NCBI GenBank assembly: GCA_020635535.1
Contig: JACJZP010000019.1
Location: forward strand, 1-63,022
Direction of reading: 5' to 3'
Length of the DNA stretch: 63,022 nucleotides
From: Flavobacteriales bacterium
Lineage (GTDB): Bacteria > Bacteroidota > Bacteroidia > UBA10329
In this document: in pieces, positions 35,901 to 44,664 of the stretch
Numbering within the stretch: the first letter of the stretch is position 1
How the letters are laid out: every line of letters starts with the position of its first letter
The notes under the pieces: generated by a model
The model's input: only the letters and a program-made list of their open reading frames with translations
Told to the model about the DNA's origin: nothing
Database searches by the model: none
Program-made: the position numbers and the translations under genes

Positions 35901-37467
35901 CAAGTTTCAGGGTCTTCTCGATTGTTTGAATTGCTTCTTTTTGCTGAATGTACTGCTCGTACATGGCTTCAGCTTTCTCTTCTTTGTAGGATTCATTCTT
36001 TGGCAGAGCATCAATGAAAACAGCAATTTGGGAGGCTCTGTCAGTAGAAGCCTCCTTGAGACCTCCTTCAATCTTCGCCATGGTTCTTTCCTGTTCTTGA
36101 CGCTTCTGTTCTTCCACTTTAGACATGAACGCATCTAGACGAGCATTCTGCTTTTCATTGTCTTTCTCTATATCTCTTTTGATGGCGGCTTGTTCAGCTA
36201 TCTCTGCAGCCTTGAACAGTTTACCAAAATCCATATTGGACAGGGTTGTACCGGTAAGTCGTGTTTTCTCATATTCAGCAAAGATGGCCTTCGCTTTCTC
36301 CTCCCGGTAAGGGTCGTTCTTCGGATAGGTTTTGACCAGATTCTGAATAGCAACTTCGCTGCTACCGTTCGAATCGAATATGGCATAGTAGACCTTATCA
36401 CGAGTTTCCTTCTCCTCTTTTGCCTTCCTGAGTTCTTCTTCAGCAATTGCCTTGGCCAATTCTTCTTTGGCCTTAAGTTCAAGGGCTTGTTGCTGAATTC
36501 GCATTGCTTCTTCTTGCTTTTCCTTTGCTTCCTCCTGTTCCTTTCGAAGCACAGCTACCTGAGCCTCTCTCTTTTCTTCTTCCTTCTCAACAACTTCACT
36601 CTCAAATGCTTTTGCCGCATTGAAGATTGCCTGAAAATTAATTTCACCTCCTGTGGCCTGAGTCTGCTTGCGTTCTTCCTGGTACTTATCGTACATCACC
36701 AGTGCCTTCTTCTCTCTAAGCGTATCAACCTCTGGGAAGACATCCATAAAGCCTTTTACCGTCTTGTCCTTATCTCCATCTCCAAGGGTTATTGATGCCT
36801 CAATTAGTTCCTGAGCTGTAGCGTTATCCTTATCCAAAAGCAACTTGGCTGCCTCTTCAAGCGCCTGTTTCTTTTCGAACGCAAGTTGGGCTAAACGGGC
36901 TCGTTCCTGCTGCTCCCTCAGCTCGCGTTCCTCGTTCTCCATTTCCTCTTTGGAGTAATCAAGTTCATAATCGAATCTGTTGGTCTTGATCTGGTAGAAT
37001 ACCGAAGCTACCGAACCAGCAAAAGCGAGACCATCCAGATCTTTGACCATATCTACCTCGAACTCAAATTCTGGAACAGATGTGTATTGAGAACGGGCAG
37101 ATGATACGTCCGTATCAAAGTCCACTTTCTTGGTGGTGTAACCGCTCTTTTCAACAGAAAGAACGAAGAACTTATTTATCTCAAGTTTAAAATCAAACTC
37201 TCCATTGGCACCTGTAGTGGTCTTGAATACCTCGGTCAGATTGTCGTGAGAACCATCTGGCGACTGATAGAGTGTAATTATTGCACCTTTCAGTTTCTTG
37301 GAGAGTTCCTTCACGGTTCCCTTGAAAGAAAGCGGACCTTTGATGTTAGAGCGGTCCATAACATCCTCGGTAAGCTCAATAGACGATTCATCTTGCGCAA
37401 TTACGGGCAAGGCAGAACCAAAGAGCACAAGTACAAATGCGAAAAGGAATGTTCGTTTAAGGTACAT
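32965..37467 (-). CDS. Giant periplasmic coiled-coil/TPR rod protein
   Basis: 1500 residues; signal peptide MYLKRTFLFAFVLVLFGSALPVIAQ. Domains in order: a CarboxypepD-like beta domain (about 45-145); a spacer; seven copies of a repeated helical module (about 216-800) with signature YxxY and, in four copies, hydrophobic-DFxxLFxAAxxAE; a continuous Glu/Lys/Ala-rich coiled coil (about 800-1165) with near-identical internal repeats; three TPRs (about 1167-1200, 1230-1263, 1294-1327); a second short coiled coil; and a C-terminal domain (about 1430-1500) with KTWDWGGVFYFKDSDIAITE. I recognise no named family. It starts 4 nt after the WD40/OmpA protein and is probably co-translated with it. Inferred role: an envelope-spanning rod or scaffold. 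Confidence 0.85.
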   Translation of the reverse strand: MYLKRTFLFAFVLVLFGSALPVIAQDESSIELTEDVMDRSNIKGPLSFKGTVKELSKKLKGAIITLYQSPDGSHDNLTEVFKTTTGANGEFDFKLEINKFFVLSVEKSGYTTKKVDFDTDVSSARSQYTSVPEFEFEVDMVKDLDGLAFAGSVASVFYQIKTNRFDYELDYSKEEMENEERELREQQERARLAQLAFEKKQALEEAAKLLLDKDNATAQELIEASITLGDGDKDKTVKGFMDVFPEVDTLREKKALVMYDKYQEERKQTQATGGEINFQAIFNAAKAFESEVVEKEEEKREAQVAVLRKEQEEAKEKQEEAMRIQQQALELKAKEELAKAIAEEELRKAKEEKETRDKVYYAIFDSNGSSEVAIQNLVKTYPKNDPYREEKAKAIFAEYEKTRLTGTTLSNMDFGKLFKAAEIAEQAAIKRDIEKDNEKQNARLDAFMSKVEEQKRQEQERTMAKIEGGLKEASTDRASQIAVFIDALPKNESYKEEKAEAMYEQYIQQKEAIQTIEKTLKLVPKDKKSQLELFKNALPQNTKNRDEVAQKMYESYAASVVFKKGSSPTEQVQDEKLIEESLPSNLPEKAQIAKAIYKAGSSSSVNDRKQQIDAIADNLPYDLPNKGQVAEEIYDTYVAKKQAQGGTGAVSLDFAALFGAAETAEVVAQQKQKQQTALEKQKAQDELEAKRQEIRDKKQELAEKAETQVKEVRTAELAKAKNKKEQDLAEAIQKGAGDRDRTVEAIQKTLPQTGDKELDRDRAEAVYDAYLEQSAAIERNGAVGQKIDFSVLFAAADRAEIDRLERQFQKKQAEREVELAQYEEQRTEKAIEIAEAKQKEAVKAIEEAEIAYENTLHKVEATREERLREEQQQKEELAKTIAMEKAKREAEEQERKEEELARVEQERLEREQREKEEKERIAKLEEERLRKEQETAEKEAARQLALLEKQKQEAEEAERKEQERLALEERKRVEEEERVRVAAELAAAKAAEEARKAEQKRLEDEEKARAEAELAAVRSAEEARKAEEKRLEEQRKEQERLAKEAQRVEDERLALLEKQKQEAEAAERKRLEDEEKARIAAELAAAKSAEEARKAEEKRLALLEKQKQEAEAAERKRLEEEEKARAAAELAAAKAAEEARIAEQKRQEELAKQKAEEAERQRRTEYDRLVSTADAAVAKQDFRSASKNYKDALAMYPDDKAVAKKLENSDAEVQRLDREEAERIALDKRYDDLVKDGEKELAENNYDAAMVKFQQASEIKPDEQGPKQQIRNIKRTLDQLAAEEKAKREEERKYLLVLDEGARAFQSGNLDLAKQKYLEAADMKPEESLPKQKLKEIGTREEELALERQREVERQEEAKRKYAEQLALEAEKKEKERQARIAALGLVEDAKEQQRLSEADIEKARIEKYEKLKESLGGMDLNAEEQRQAFLSELAKIYPPGVTEETVQGKNFVVTRHVINRNNVVTIYEKKTWDWGGVFYFKDSDIAITEAIYKLEINKY
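34040..34620 (-). repeat. Coiled-coil internal repeats of the rod protein
   Basis: Residues about 950-1143 repeat a block of roughly 45-68 residues: RLEDEEKARAEAELAAVRSA, then EEARKAEEKRL with optional LALLEKQKQEAEAAERK insertions. The bases are also strongly alike, so copies arose recently or are kept alike by recombination. Confidence 0.75.
35068..36822 (-). repeat. Seven-copy YxxY / DFxxLFxAA module in the rod protein
   Basis: Tandem diverged modules at residues about 216-295, 368-430, 470-510, 516-559, 570-600, 605-665 and 730-800. The head is a helix, then LP or YP, a short charged loop, and A-x-x-hydrophobic-YxxY (YDKY, FAEY, YEQY, YESY, YDTY, YDAY; the fifth copy is degenerate). The tail in copies 1, 2, 6 and 7 reads INFQAIFNAAKAFE, MDFGKLFKAAEIAE, LDFAALFGAAETAE and IDFSVLFAAADRAE. 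Coiled-coil spacers separate some copies. Confidence 0.75.
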
Positions 37468-37471
37468 GTAT

Positions 37472-40400
37472 CTATTTGCCTTCTGTTGAAATTATCTTAT
37501 CGCCACTTACACTGAGAATAGTAAGCTCAATCCTTCTGTTCATTTGACGTCCGTCAGGATTATCTGTTCCATCAGGGTTCTCATTAGGTGCAATATTTCG
37601 TGTTTCACCATACCCTTCGGCCACCATTCTTTTGGCCTCTACTTTTCTTTTCTTGAGCCACTGTACCACCGCCTTTGCACGGTTTCTTGACAGCTTCATG
37701 TTGTATTCATCCGAACCTCTGGAGTCGGTATGACCCGAAATTTCAACAATGACATTCGGATTTCTTTGAAGAAAAACCAACAATTTGTTGAGTTCAACTA
37801 CTGATTCTTCCCTTATGTCGAACTTATCAAAATCAAAATAGATTCTTTCCAAGATGATTCTTTGACCTACTCTAATCTCTTTATCGTTGAAAACATCAAC
37901 ATCTAACAGACTAGGATCGTAACCTAGTTTCTTCTGTTCCTCAATTGCTGCCAGTTCCTTCTCAAGTCTTATTATCTCATCCTCTAGAGTTTCCGAATCT
38001 TTCGATGTCAACTCCCGCATAGATGGTTCATCTGGCTCTGGGAATTTAATATGAGGAGTAAAACAGACATCATTGATCTGTGATGAATGTCCTACCAACG
38101 GTGTAACTTCATTTCCATTGAAATAATCCCAAACTATAGGCTGCTTTTCTCGACTGCCGGTTATGATGTATTTGGAATCTTTTGATATGAAAACTGAGGA
38201 TACTGGCTTATCATGACCGAGAAGTACGTGTTTGACATCTCCTGTCTGCGCATCCCAAACATAGACAAACCCGTTATCTCCTCCTGATACTACGGTAGAA
38301 CCATCAGGTGAGACTTTGACGGCATTGACGGGTGAATTATGCAAGCTGAACTCCAATAATTCTGTTGCTGTAGATGCGTCCCACTTTTTCACTTTGCCAT
38401 CCGCACCACCGGTAACAATATAATTGCCAACCGGAGAAAAATCGACCGACTTGACTGCACCGCTATGTCCTTCAAATACTCCTACAAGTTCTTCGGTCGC
38501 CATTTCCCACATCAGCACATTACCATCATCGGAGCAGGAGACGAAGTAATTCCCATCAGGAGATATTGAGATTTCATTCACCTTATCAAGATGCCCAACA
38601 TAAATTTTTTCCATAAGTCCGGTTTCCAAGTTCCACAAACGGATTGTTGAGTCAGCACTCGCAGTCAGCAAATACCTTCCATCCTTGGTAAACTCGGCTT
38701 GCGTTACGCTCCCTGTGTGCCCAGCTAACACCTTCTCCTGGGCTCCAGTTGGCATGGTCCATACTGTCACATCACCATTAATTGTTGCCGAGATAGCTCT
38801 TTTACCAAACGGGTCAAATGCAACTGTTGCCACCTTAGACCGATTGTCCAAAGAGAGAACCTGCTTTCCTGATGGCAAATCCCAAACTTTGGCTTTACCA
38901 TCATCACTTCCAGAGGCGGCATATATAAGTCCTCCATACTTTTCACCTGTCCTTTTTCTTCTCAGTGCCTCTGGATCAGCCCTTAATGTGTAATCCTGAA
39001 TGATCTCGCTGACCTGAGATGATTTACCGAGAACCTCAACTACCGCAGAGGTGTCAAAAAAAAGTTCTCCTTCCACATATACACAGTATTCTCCTGGCTC
39101 AAGGACCTGTGCGTAATTGCTTGAGATCATATTAGGCCGATATGTACCAATGTAAGTGTCAGTATTCATATCGGTAACGGTCATTTGAAACGTTCCTATA
39201 TCCATGTCAGGATCTAGGTTGAGTGAGTCTTTGATGTTGGTTATTGAACCTCGTACAATGGTGTATGTCGGATCAACATCATTGAAAGTTATCCTGTAAA
39301 TATCTCTTTCCCCATAGCCTTCATCCTTTCTGAACTGAGCGATGTATCCGTAACGCCCGGTCGTTGAGAGCGACAGATTGAAATCGTCATCAACCGTATT
39401 TATAGGATAGCCAGCATTCTTCGGTGGCGACCAAGTGTCTGTCAATTGATCCCACTCCGAAATGAATATATCGAATCCACCCATTGAGGTGTGACCCTCT
39501 GAACAGAAGTAGAATGTCTTGCCATCTGCCATGAGATGAGGAAAAGACTCATTGAACGGAGTATTGATAATGTCCGGCAGCCTTCGAGGAACACCCCAGT
39601 CACGGTTAGGCAATCTCCTTGACATATAAATATCTGTTCCGGTTTTTCCATTTCCGGCCTCACGCGAGAAGAAGATGATATTTCCATCTGTACTCAATCC
39701 TGCCGTGGTCTCAATATCATCAGAATTGATATTACGCCCAAGGTCGAGGTAATCATCAAAGAACCTTCCCTTTCTGGGAGAAACCATTATGTCATCATAT
39801 CCATCGAAATTGTCAATATATACCAGCAGTTCTTGACCATCAGCAGAAATACCGACAACCTCTTCGTACCATTCTGTGTTTACTGATGAACCGATATTCC
39901 TGGCTTGACGAAACCTACCGCGGTACTCGCGCGCCCTGAAAATATCTGACGTTTTGTATCCATCATAATCCAATTGTAATCCTAAGCAATCAGGCCGTTT
40001 TGACGTGAAAACAATGAATGACTCGTCCTCTGGCACAAAAGGGTTGAACTCAGGATATGGCGTATTGATATTAGGGCCAAGATTCTCGAATGTCGCATCC
40101 AACGGATATTTCACCAGCTGCTTTGCTGTGAAACATTGCTCTATCATTCTGCTACCAGTGATAATGTTATCATTATCGCCCCGCGAAATGTCTTTATACT
40201 TATTGAATGTTGTAATTGCCTCATCAAAACGGTGGGCAAACATGTAAGCCCTTCCAAGTTGATAGATAGCCTCCTTAGGAAACTTTTCCTGCTGAACCAC
40301 GAATTCCAAGTATGGAATGGCCTTCTCTTTGTCAATATTAGCCTCTAAGTAAGATGCCCCAATGAAGAAGTTAAGCTCAACATCGGTCGGATCCTTAGCC

Positions 40401-40639
40401 AATAGAATGAGAAAATCCTGAATAGCAGCTCTGAAATTTCCGTTGTAGTAGTGCTCAGTGGCACTCCGCTTATTTACCTTCAGTTCTCTTTTCTGACGTT
40501 CTTCTTCAGTTTCATTCAACTCTTGATTGAACTCCTCTTCTGATACAGCCCTTATGTCTCTAGACTGCCCGTATGCAATGTACTGGCTAGCAAGAAGAAG
40601 TGTCAGCAATATGTTAAGCCTCGTAAAAATTCGGATCAT
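37472..40639 (-). CDS. OmpA-family protein with TPR, PD40 and seven-bladed WD40 propellers
   Basis: 1055 residues from the ATG at 40639 (a TTG six codons earlier is less likely). Signal peptide ends near IAYGQ. Numbering from that TTG: TPRs about 62-160; PD40 propeller about 185-455 (ENLGPNINTPYPEFNPF, SMGGFDIFISEW, GYGERDIYRI); CarboxypepD-like about 460-560 (YIGTYRPN); a canonical WD40 propeller about 567-870 whose seven blades end VWD, VWT, LWN, MWE, KWD, VWD and VWD; coiled coil about 885-910; OmpA domain about 938-1050 (FDFDKFDIRE, SGHTDSRGSDEYN, LSRNRAKAVV). The OmpA domain should bind peptidoglycan. Possibly lipid-free, since no clear lipobox is seen. A double-propeller envelope hub is inferred. 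Confidence 0.9.
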   Translation of the reverse strand: MIRIFTRLNILLTLLLASQYIAYGQSRDIRAVSEEEFNQELNETEEERQKRELKVNKRSATEHYYNGNFRAAIQDFLILLAKDPTDVELNFFIGASYLEANIDKEKAIPYLEFVVQQEKFPKEAIYQLGRAYMFAHRFDEAITTFNKYKDISRGDNDNIITGSRMIEQCFTAKQLVKYPLDATFENLGPNINTPYPEFNPFVPEDESFIVFTSKRPDCLGLQLDYDGYKTSDIFRAREYRGRFRQARNIGSSVNTEWYEEVVGISADGQELLVYIDNFDGYDDIMVSPRKGRFFDDYLDLGRNINSDDIETTAGLSTDGNIIFFSREAGNGKTGTDIYMSRRLPNRDWGVPRRLPDIINTPFNESFPHLMADGKTFYFCSEGHTSMGGFDIFISEWDQLTDTWSPPKNAGYPINTVDDDFNLSLSTTGRYGYIAQFRKDEGYGERDIYRITFNDVDPTYTIVRGSITNIKDSLNLDPDMDIGTFQMTVTDMNTDTYIGTYRPNMISSNYAQVLEPGEYCVYVEGELFFDTSAVVEVLGKSSQVSEIIQDYTLRADPEALRRKRTGEKYGGLIYAASGSDDGKAKVWDLPSGKQVLSLDNRSKVATVAFDPFGKRAISATINGDVTVWTMPTGAQEKVLAGHTGSVTQAEFTKDGRYLLTASADSTIRLWNLETGLMEKIYVGHLDKVNEISISPDGNYFVSCSDDGNVLMWEMATEELVGVFEGHSGAVKSVDFSPVGNYIVTGGADGKVKKWDASTATELLEFSLHNSPVNAVKVSPDGSTVVSGGDNGFVYVWDAQTGDVKHVLLGHDKPVSSVFISKDSKYIITGSREKQPIVWDYFNGNEVTPLVGHSSQINDVCFTPHIKFPEPDEPSMRELTSKDSETLEDEIIRLEKELAAIEEQKKLGYDPSLLDVDVFNDKEIRVGQRIILERIYFDFDKFDIREESVVELNKLLVFLQRNPNVIVEISGHTDSRGSDEYNMKLSRNRAKAVVQWLKKRKVEAKRMVAEGYGETRNIAPNENPDGTDNPDGRQMNRRIELTILSVSGDKIISTEGK

Positions 40640-40770
40640 CCCCGCCTTTCTTTCCAAATTGAGTAATCGCTATCTAAGGCTTGAAAGCTATGTAAAATCC
40701 TTCAAATTACCTTAAGGACGAAAATACGATTATGACAAGAATTTGACAGAAATAATTGAATGAAATGACC

Positions 40771-43700
40771 TCAAGGTATCTTAGAACCTTCCGGAACATT
40801 GATCTCTTCAACCTCAACACCGTCTACTTCACCTTCTGGCATTCGTATTTCGATTCTGCGATTTAACTGTCGGCCCACCGGATTGTCGGAGAGGTCAGAG
40901 TTTTCGTTCCGCGCAATAGGGCGTGTTTCACCGTAACCTACCGCAGTAAGACGTGAGGGAGATATTCCATTTCTGACCAAGTAATCGACCACCGCCTGAG
41001 CTCGATCTTTTGACAATCTCATATTATACTCATCATTACCTCGCGAATCGGTATGACCTGAAACCTCGATCTTGATCGATGGATTGTTTTTCATGAAATC
41101 ATACATACGATTCAACTCGTGCTTTGAGTTGGGGCGTAAAGTAGCCTGATTGTAATCAAAGAAAATATTCCTGAGAATAAGCCTTCTTCCTTCTTGAAGA
41201 TTTTTAAGGGTTCCATCAGTCGGAATATCAACCCGTTCAATGTCAGGTTCATAATCCATTCTTTGCAGTAGCAGGTCTAGTTTCGCATTCAAAACCGCCA
41301 ATTGCTTCTTAAGGTCCAGATTATCACGTATCAACTGTTCGTTCAATTTTCGTAGTTGATCCAGAGTAGTTGCATTGTTCAGAATCTCTTGTTCCGAAAA
41401 AGCATCATTATCTGCTGCTTCTATTTCCCTTTTCTTTCTTTCCTCAATTTCTAGTGCTGCTTGTACTTGAGCCTGCTGTTCTGCAAGTGCCTCCAATTGT
41501 ATCAACTCGCGCTTAGTTCTTTCCGCCTCCTCCCGCTGTTCCTGTTCTCGTTGATCTGCCGCCAACCTTTCCTGCTCCAATCGTTGCCTTTCCAACTCTT
41601 TAAGTTCTTTCAACTCTTCTTCTGCCGCCTTTGCCTCATCAATTTTCTTCTGTTGTTCTTGAAGAATTCGTTTTTCCTCCTCTATGTCTGCTGCAACTTT
41701 CTGTTCAGCCTTTTCCACTTCTTCACGAGCCATAATAACCTTGTCTTGAGCTTCGGCAACTTGCCCCTCAACGTGCTTAAGTTCCTTTTCCAAATCAGCT
41801 ATCTCCTTCTTGGTCTTATCGGCTTTGACCTCCAGTTCCTGCTTTTCCTGTAACGCCTCCTTTTCTTTTTCGGAAGCCTCTGTTACAGCCTTTTCATCAA
41901 CAACTTTTTGTTTCTCAACCTCCGACTTACGCTGCTTTAACTGTTCAATTCTAGAAAGCATAGCCTGACGCTTTGCATCAATGGCCTGAGCATCAACAGC
42001 AATCTCCTGCTTGACCGCCTCCATTTTCTGAACCGACACCTCCTTAACCTCCACGGCAGCTTGCTCATGTTCCTGTTGCTTCGCCTTCAACTCCTCAATT
42101 CGAGCCTGAATACTTTGCTTCTTAAGCTCCATTTGTTGCTCTTGTTCAGCTTGAGCCAATGCCTGCGCTTCCAACAAGGCTTTAGATACTTCTTCTGCCC
42201 GTTTAGCGGCTAGCTCCTCTTCTTTCTGACGTGCCGCCTCTGCTGCCTTGGCCGCTGCTTCCTGCTCAGCCTGCATACGAGCCTCTTCCTCTGCTACCTT
42301 CTGTGCCTCTTTAGCCTGTTTGACCGCAAGCTCCTGTTCTTCTTTCTGGCGGGCCGCTTCCGCTGCCTTGGCCGCTGCTTCCTGCTCAGCCTGCATGCGA
42401 GCCTCTTCCTCTGCTACCTTCTGTGCCTCTTCAGTCTGTTTGACCGCAAGCTCCTGTTCTTCTTTCAGACGGGCCGCTTCCGCTGCCTTGGCCGCTGCTT
42501 CCTGCTCAGACTGCATACGAGCCTCTTCCTCAGCTACCCTCTTCGCCTCTTCAGCCTGTTTGGCTGCAAGCTCCTGTTCTTCTTTCTGGCGGGCTTCTTC
42601 CGCTGCCTTGGCTGCTGCTTCCTGCTCAGCCTTGATACGGGCCTCTTCCTCAGCTACCCTCTTCGCCTCTTCAGCCTGTTTGGCCGCCAGTACCTGTTCT
42701 TCTCTTAAGCGGAATTCCTCGGCTAACTTTGCAGCCGCTTCTTGCTCGGCCTTATACTTTGCCAAGGCCTCTTGCTTCTTTCTTTCTACCTCGGCCTGTT
42801 TTGCTTTTTCCTCCTCTTCTTTTAAAGCCAAGGCAGCTGTTTCCTTTTCTTTGGCTGCTAATTCTTCAGCCTTTCTTCTTTCCTCCTCATGTTTAGATGC
42901 GATCAATAAAGAATCTGCTCTCAAAGCTGCCTGCTCCTTTGCCTTAGCCATGGCCTCTTGTGCCAATCGTTCCTCCTCGGCAGCTCTGGCAGCCGCCTCT
43001 GCTTTTTCCCTCTCTAACTGCTCTGTTTGCTTTTGGAGTGCGAGGATGTCTTCTCCAAAAACCACTTCATCCAACTCAATAACACCTTCGTATTCTTGAT
43101 AAGACTCGTCTCCAGACACAGGAAGTTTACGAACCACTGACGGGTATCCATCAGCTAAATAGCTGACATTGTATGTTTCTCCAGGGGTCAAAATCAGAAC
43201 ATAATATCCCGTTGATTGATTCGGACGATAAGTTCCGATCATTGCCCCACCTGCATCGGTCACTTCAATCCTTGCCTCAATGTCGGCATAGTCCATTGCC
43301 GGCACCTTCATAACACCCCGAGCAACAGCCATACCGACAGACTTTTGCAACTCCAAGTATAGCCGGTAGAGATCGGCCTCACCATAGCCGCCATCCATGT
43401 TGGAGCTGTAGAATCCCGTTTTCCCATCAGGTGCTAACGTGAGGAAAACATCATCTTCGGAAGAACTGATAGGATACCCGATGTTCTTAGGGTTACTCCA
43501 AACTCCATCAACCAATTCCGACCTGAAAATGTCAAACCCTCCCATGGAAGTGTGGCCTTGGGAGCTAAAGATCAACGTGTTTCCATCTGCAGAGATAAAG
43601 GGTGAATCCTCTTCAAAATCCGTATTGATCACGCTCCCCATGTTCTGAGCCAACCCCCACTCACCGTTGGGTAATTTCTTGCAATACCATAGATCTCGTC

Positions 43701-44664
43701 CGCCATAGCCACCTTCACTACGATTGGATGTAAAAACCAGTAGGTCTTGAGCAGCAGTTACCGTGGCGTGAGTTTCCCAAGCAGGCGTATTAATATCAGA
43801 ACCCAACGGTTGTGGCTCACTCCAACCATCGGCTGTCTTTTTGCTCTGGTAGATGTTCCCATCATTGTTATCATCCTTGTAGATAAAGAGAAGTTGACCA
43901 TCTGGCGATAGGCCAATAGCGGCTTCATGACCAGCAGTATTGATATTACTGCCGATGCTTCTTGGTTTGCTCCATTGGCCATTGGGCTGTCTATCACAGA
44001 CGTAAATGTCATCGTAATAGTTTCCAGATTCATCTTTTGCCCCTCCTGTGCCTCCTTCTCTTCTGGAGGTGAATATCAGAACCCTTCCATCAGCAGAAAC
44101 CACTGGGCAATAATCTGGGAATTTTGTATTGATGTTTGGGCCAAGATTTGTGACCTTGACATTAATCGGATTCTGAATTAACTCCTTGGCGTTTTCTGCA
44201 TATTGTATCTGCTGCCTTACCTGGTTGTAGGTCTCCACATCATCCATTTCAATGAATGACCGGTAATTATAATAGTTGGTTATGGCTCTGTCGAAGCGAT
44301 TCTTATAGTGGTAAGCCCTACCCAAGAAGTAGTAGGCTTTTCCAGGAGCATTCTTCTCTTTCCAATTACCCTCCGAATACTCTAACGAGACACTTTTTGT
44401 AGCACTTTCCAGCCTTCTGATAGCAAGATCGTGATCTTTCTTCCCAATTAGGTAGCACATACCCAACAGGTAATTCAGATTGGCATTGGAGGTATCATAA
44501 GCATACAGATCTTCCAAAAGTGGAAGTGCATCCATATACTTACCATCATAGACAAGGGCATCTGCCTTGGTGAATTTCTTTTTGAAATCTCCTGAACCAA
44601 ACTCCTGAGCAATGCAGCCAACGGACAACACTGTCAGAACTACAAATGAGATCAGTTTCTTCAT
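40771..44664 (-). CDS. OmpA-family protein with TPR, PD40 and a ~560-residue coiled coil
   Basis: 1297 residues. The ATG at 44664 gives a proper signal peptide (MKKLISFVVLTVLSVGCIAQ); the frame is open further upstream but codes no plausible leader. TPRs about 30-160; PD40 propeller about 165-435 (TNLGPNINTKFPDYCPVV, SMGGFDIFRSEL, GGYGEADLYRL); CarboxypepD-like domain about 445-530 (MIGTYRPNQSTGYYVLIL); Ala/Glu/Lys coiled coil about 538-1095 with four tandem 40-residue repeats; OmpA domain about 1167-1277 (FFDYNQATLRPNS, SGHTDSRGNDEYNMRLSKDR). A 560-residue helix could extend tens of nanometres, enough to span the periplasm. Gaps of 113-138 nt on both sides suggest its own transcript or a weak link. 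Confidence 0.9.
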   Translation of the reverse strand: MKKLISFVVLTVLSVGCIAQEFGSGDFKKKFTKADALVYDGKYMDALPLLEDLYAYDTSNANLNYLLGMCYLIGKKDHDLAIRRLESATKSVSLEYSEGNWKEKNAPGKAYYFLGRAYHYKNRFDRAITNYYNYRSFIEMDDVETYNQVRQQIQYAENAKELIQNPINVKVTNLGPNINTKFPDYCPVVSADGRVLIFTSRREGGTGGAKDESGNYYDDIYVCDRQPNGQWSKPRSIGSNINTAGHEAAIGLSPDGQLLFIYKDDNNDGNIYQSKKTADGWSEPQPLGSDINTPAWETHATVTAAQDLLVFTSNRSEGGYGGRDLWYCKKLPNGEWGLAQNMGSVINTDFEEDSPFISADGNTLIFSSQGHTSMGGFDIFRSELVDGVWSNPKNIGYPISSSEDDVFLTLAPDGKTGFYSSNMDGGYGEADLYRLYLELQKSVGMAVARGVMKVPAMDYADIEARIEVTDAGGAMIGTYRPNQSTGYYVLILTPGETYNVSYLADGYPSVVRKLPVSGDESYQEYEGVIELDEVVFGEDILALQKQTEQLEREKAEAAARAAEEERLAQEAMAKAKEQAALRADSLLIASKHEEERRKAEELAAKEKETAALALKEEEEKAKQAEVERKKQEALAKYKAEQEAAAKLAEEFRLREEQVLAAKQAEEAKRVAEEEARIKAEQEAAAKAAEEARQKEEQELAAKQAEEAKRVAEEEARMQSEQEAAAKAAEAARLKEEQELAVKQTEEAQKVAEEEARMQAEQEAAAKAAEAARQKEEQELAVKQAKEAQKVAEEEARMQAEQEAAAKAAEAARQKEEELAAKRAEEVSKALLEAQALAQAEQEQQMELKKQSIQARIEELKAKQQEHEQAAVEVKEVSVQKMEAVKQEIAVDAQAIDAKRQAMLSRIEQLKQRKSEVEKQKVVDEKAVTEASEKEKEALQEKQELEVKADKTKKEIADLEKELKHVEGQVAEAQDKVIMAREEVEKAEQKVAADIEEEKRILQEQQKKIDEAKAAEEELKELKELERQRLEQERLAADQREQEQREEAERTKRELIQLEALAEQQAQVQAALEIEERKKREIEAADNDAFSEQEILNNATTLDQLRKLNEQLIRDNLDLKKQLAVLNAKLDLLLQRMDYEPDIERVDIPTDGTLKNLQEGRRLILRNIFFDYNQATLRPNSKHELNRMYDFMKNNPSIKIEVSGHTDSRGNDEYNMRLSKDRAQAVVDYLVRNGISPSRLTAVGYGETRPIARNENSDLSDNPVGRQLNRRIEIRMPEGEVDGVEVEEINVPEGSKIP
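42211..42720 (-). repeat. 120-bp tandem repeat, 4 copies plus a partial
   Basis: Exact 120-bp period, visible as GCCTTGGC(C/T)GCTGCTTCC recurring at 42245, 42365, 42485 and 42605. It encodes 40-residue units such as EEARQKEEQELAAKQAEEAK followed by RVAEEEARMQSEQEAAAKAA (protein residues 649-818). Copies differ by only a few bases, pointing to recent duplication or ongoing slippage. Confidence 0.9.

Noticed and set aside
42211..42720. CRISPR array
   Set aside because: The 120-bp repeats are contiguous coding units without spacers, and no cas genes are near.
42248..43099. Long plus-strand reading frame (Ala/Ser/Cys-rich) opposite the coiled coil of the OmpA protein
   Set aside because: It is the antisense of Glu/Lys/Ala repeat codons; low complexity, no start signal, and the minus-strand gene has clear domains.
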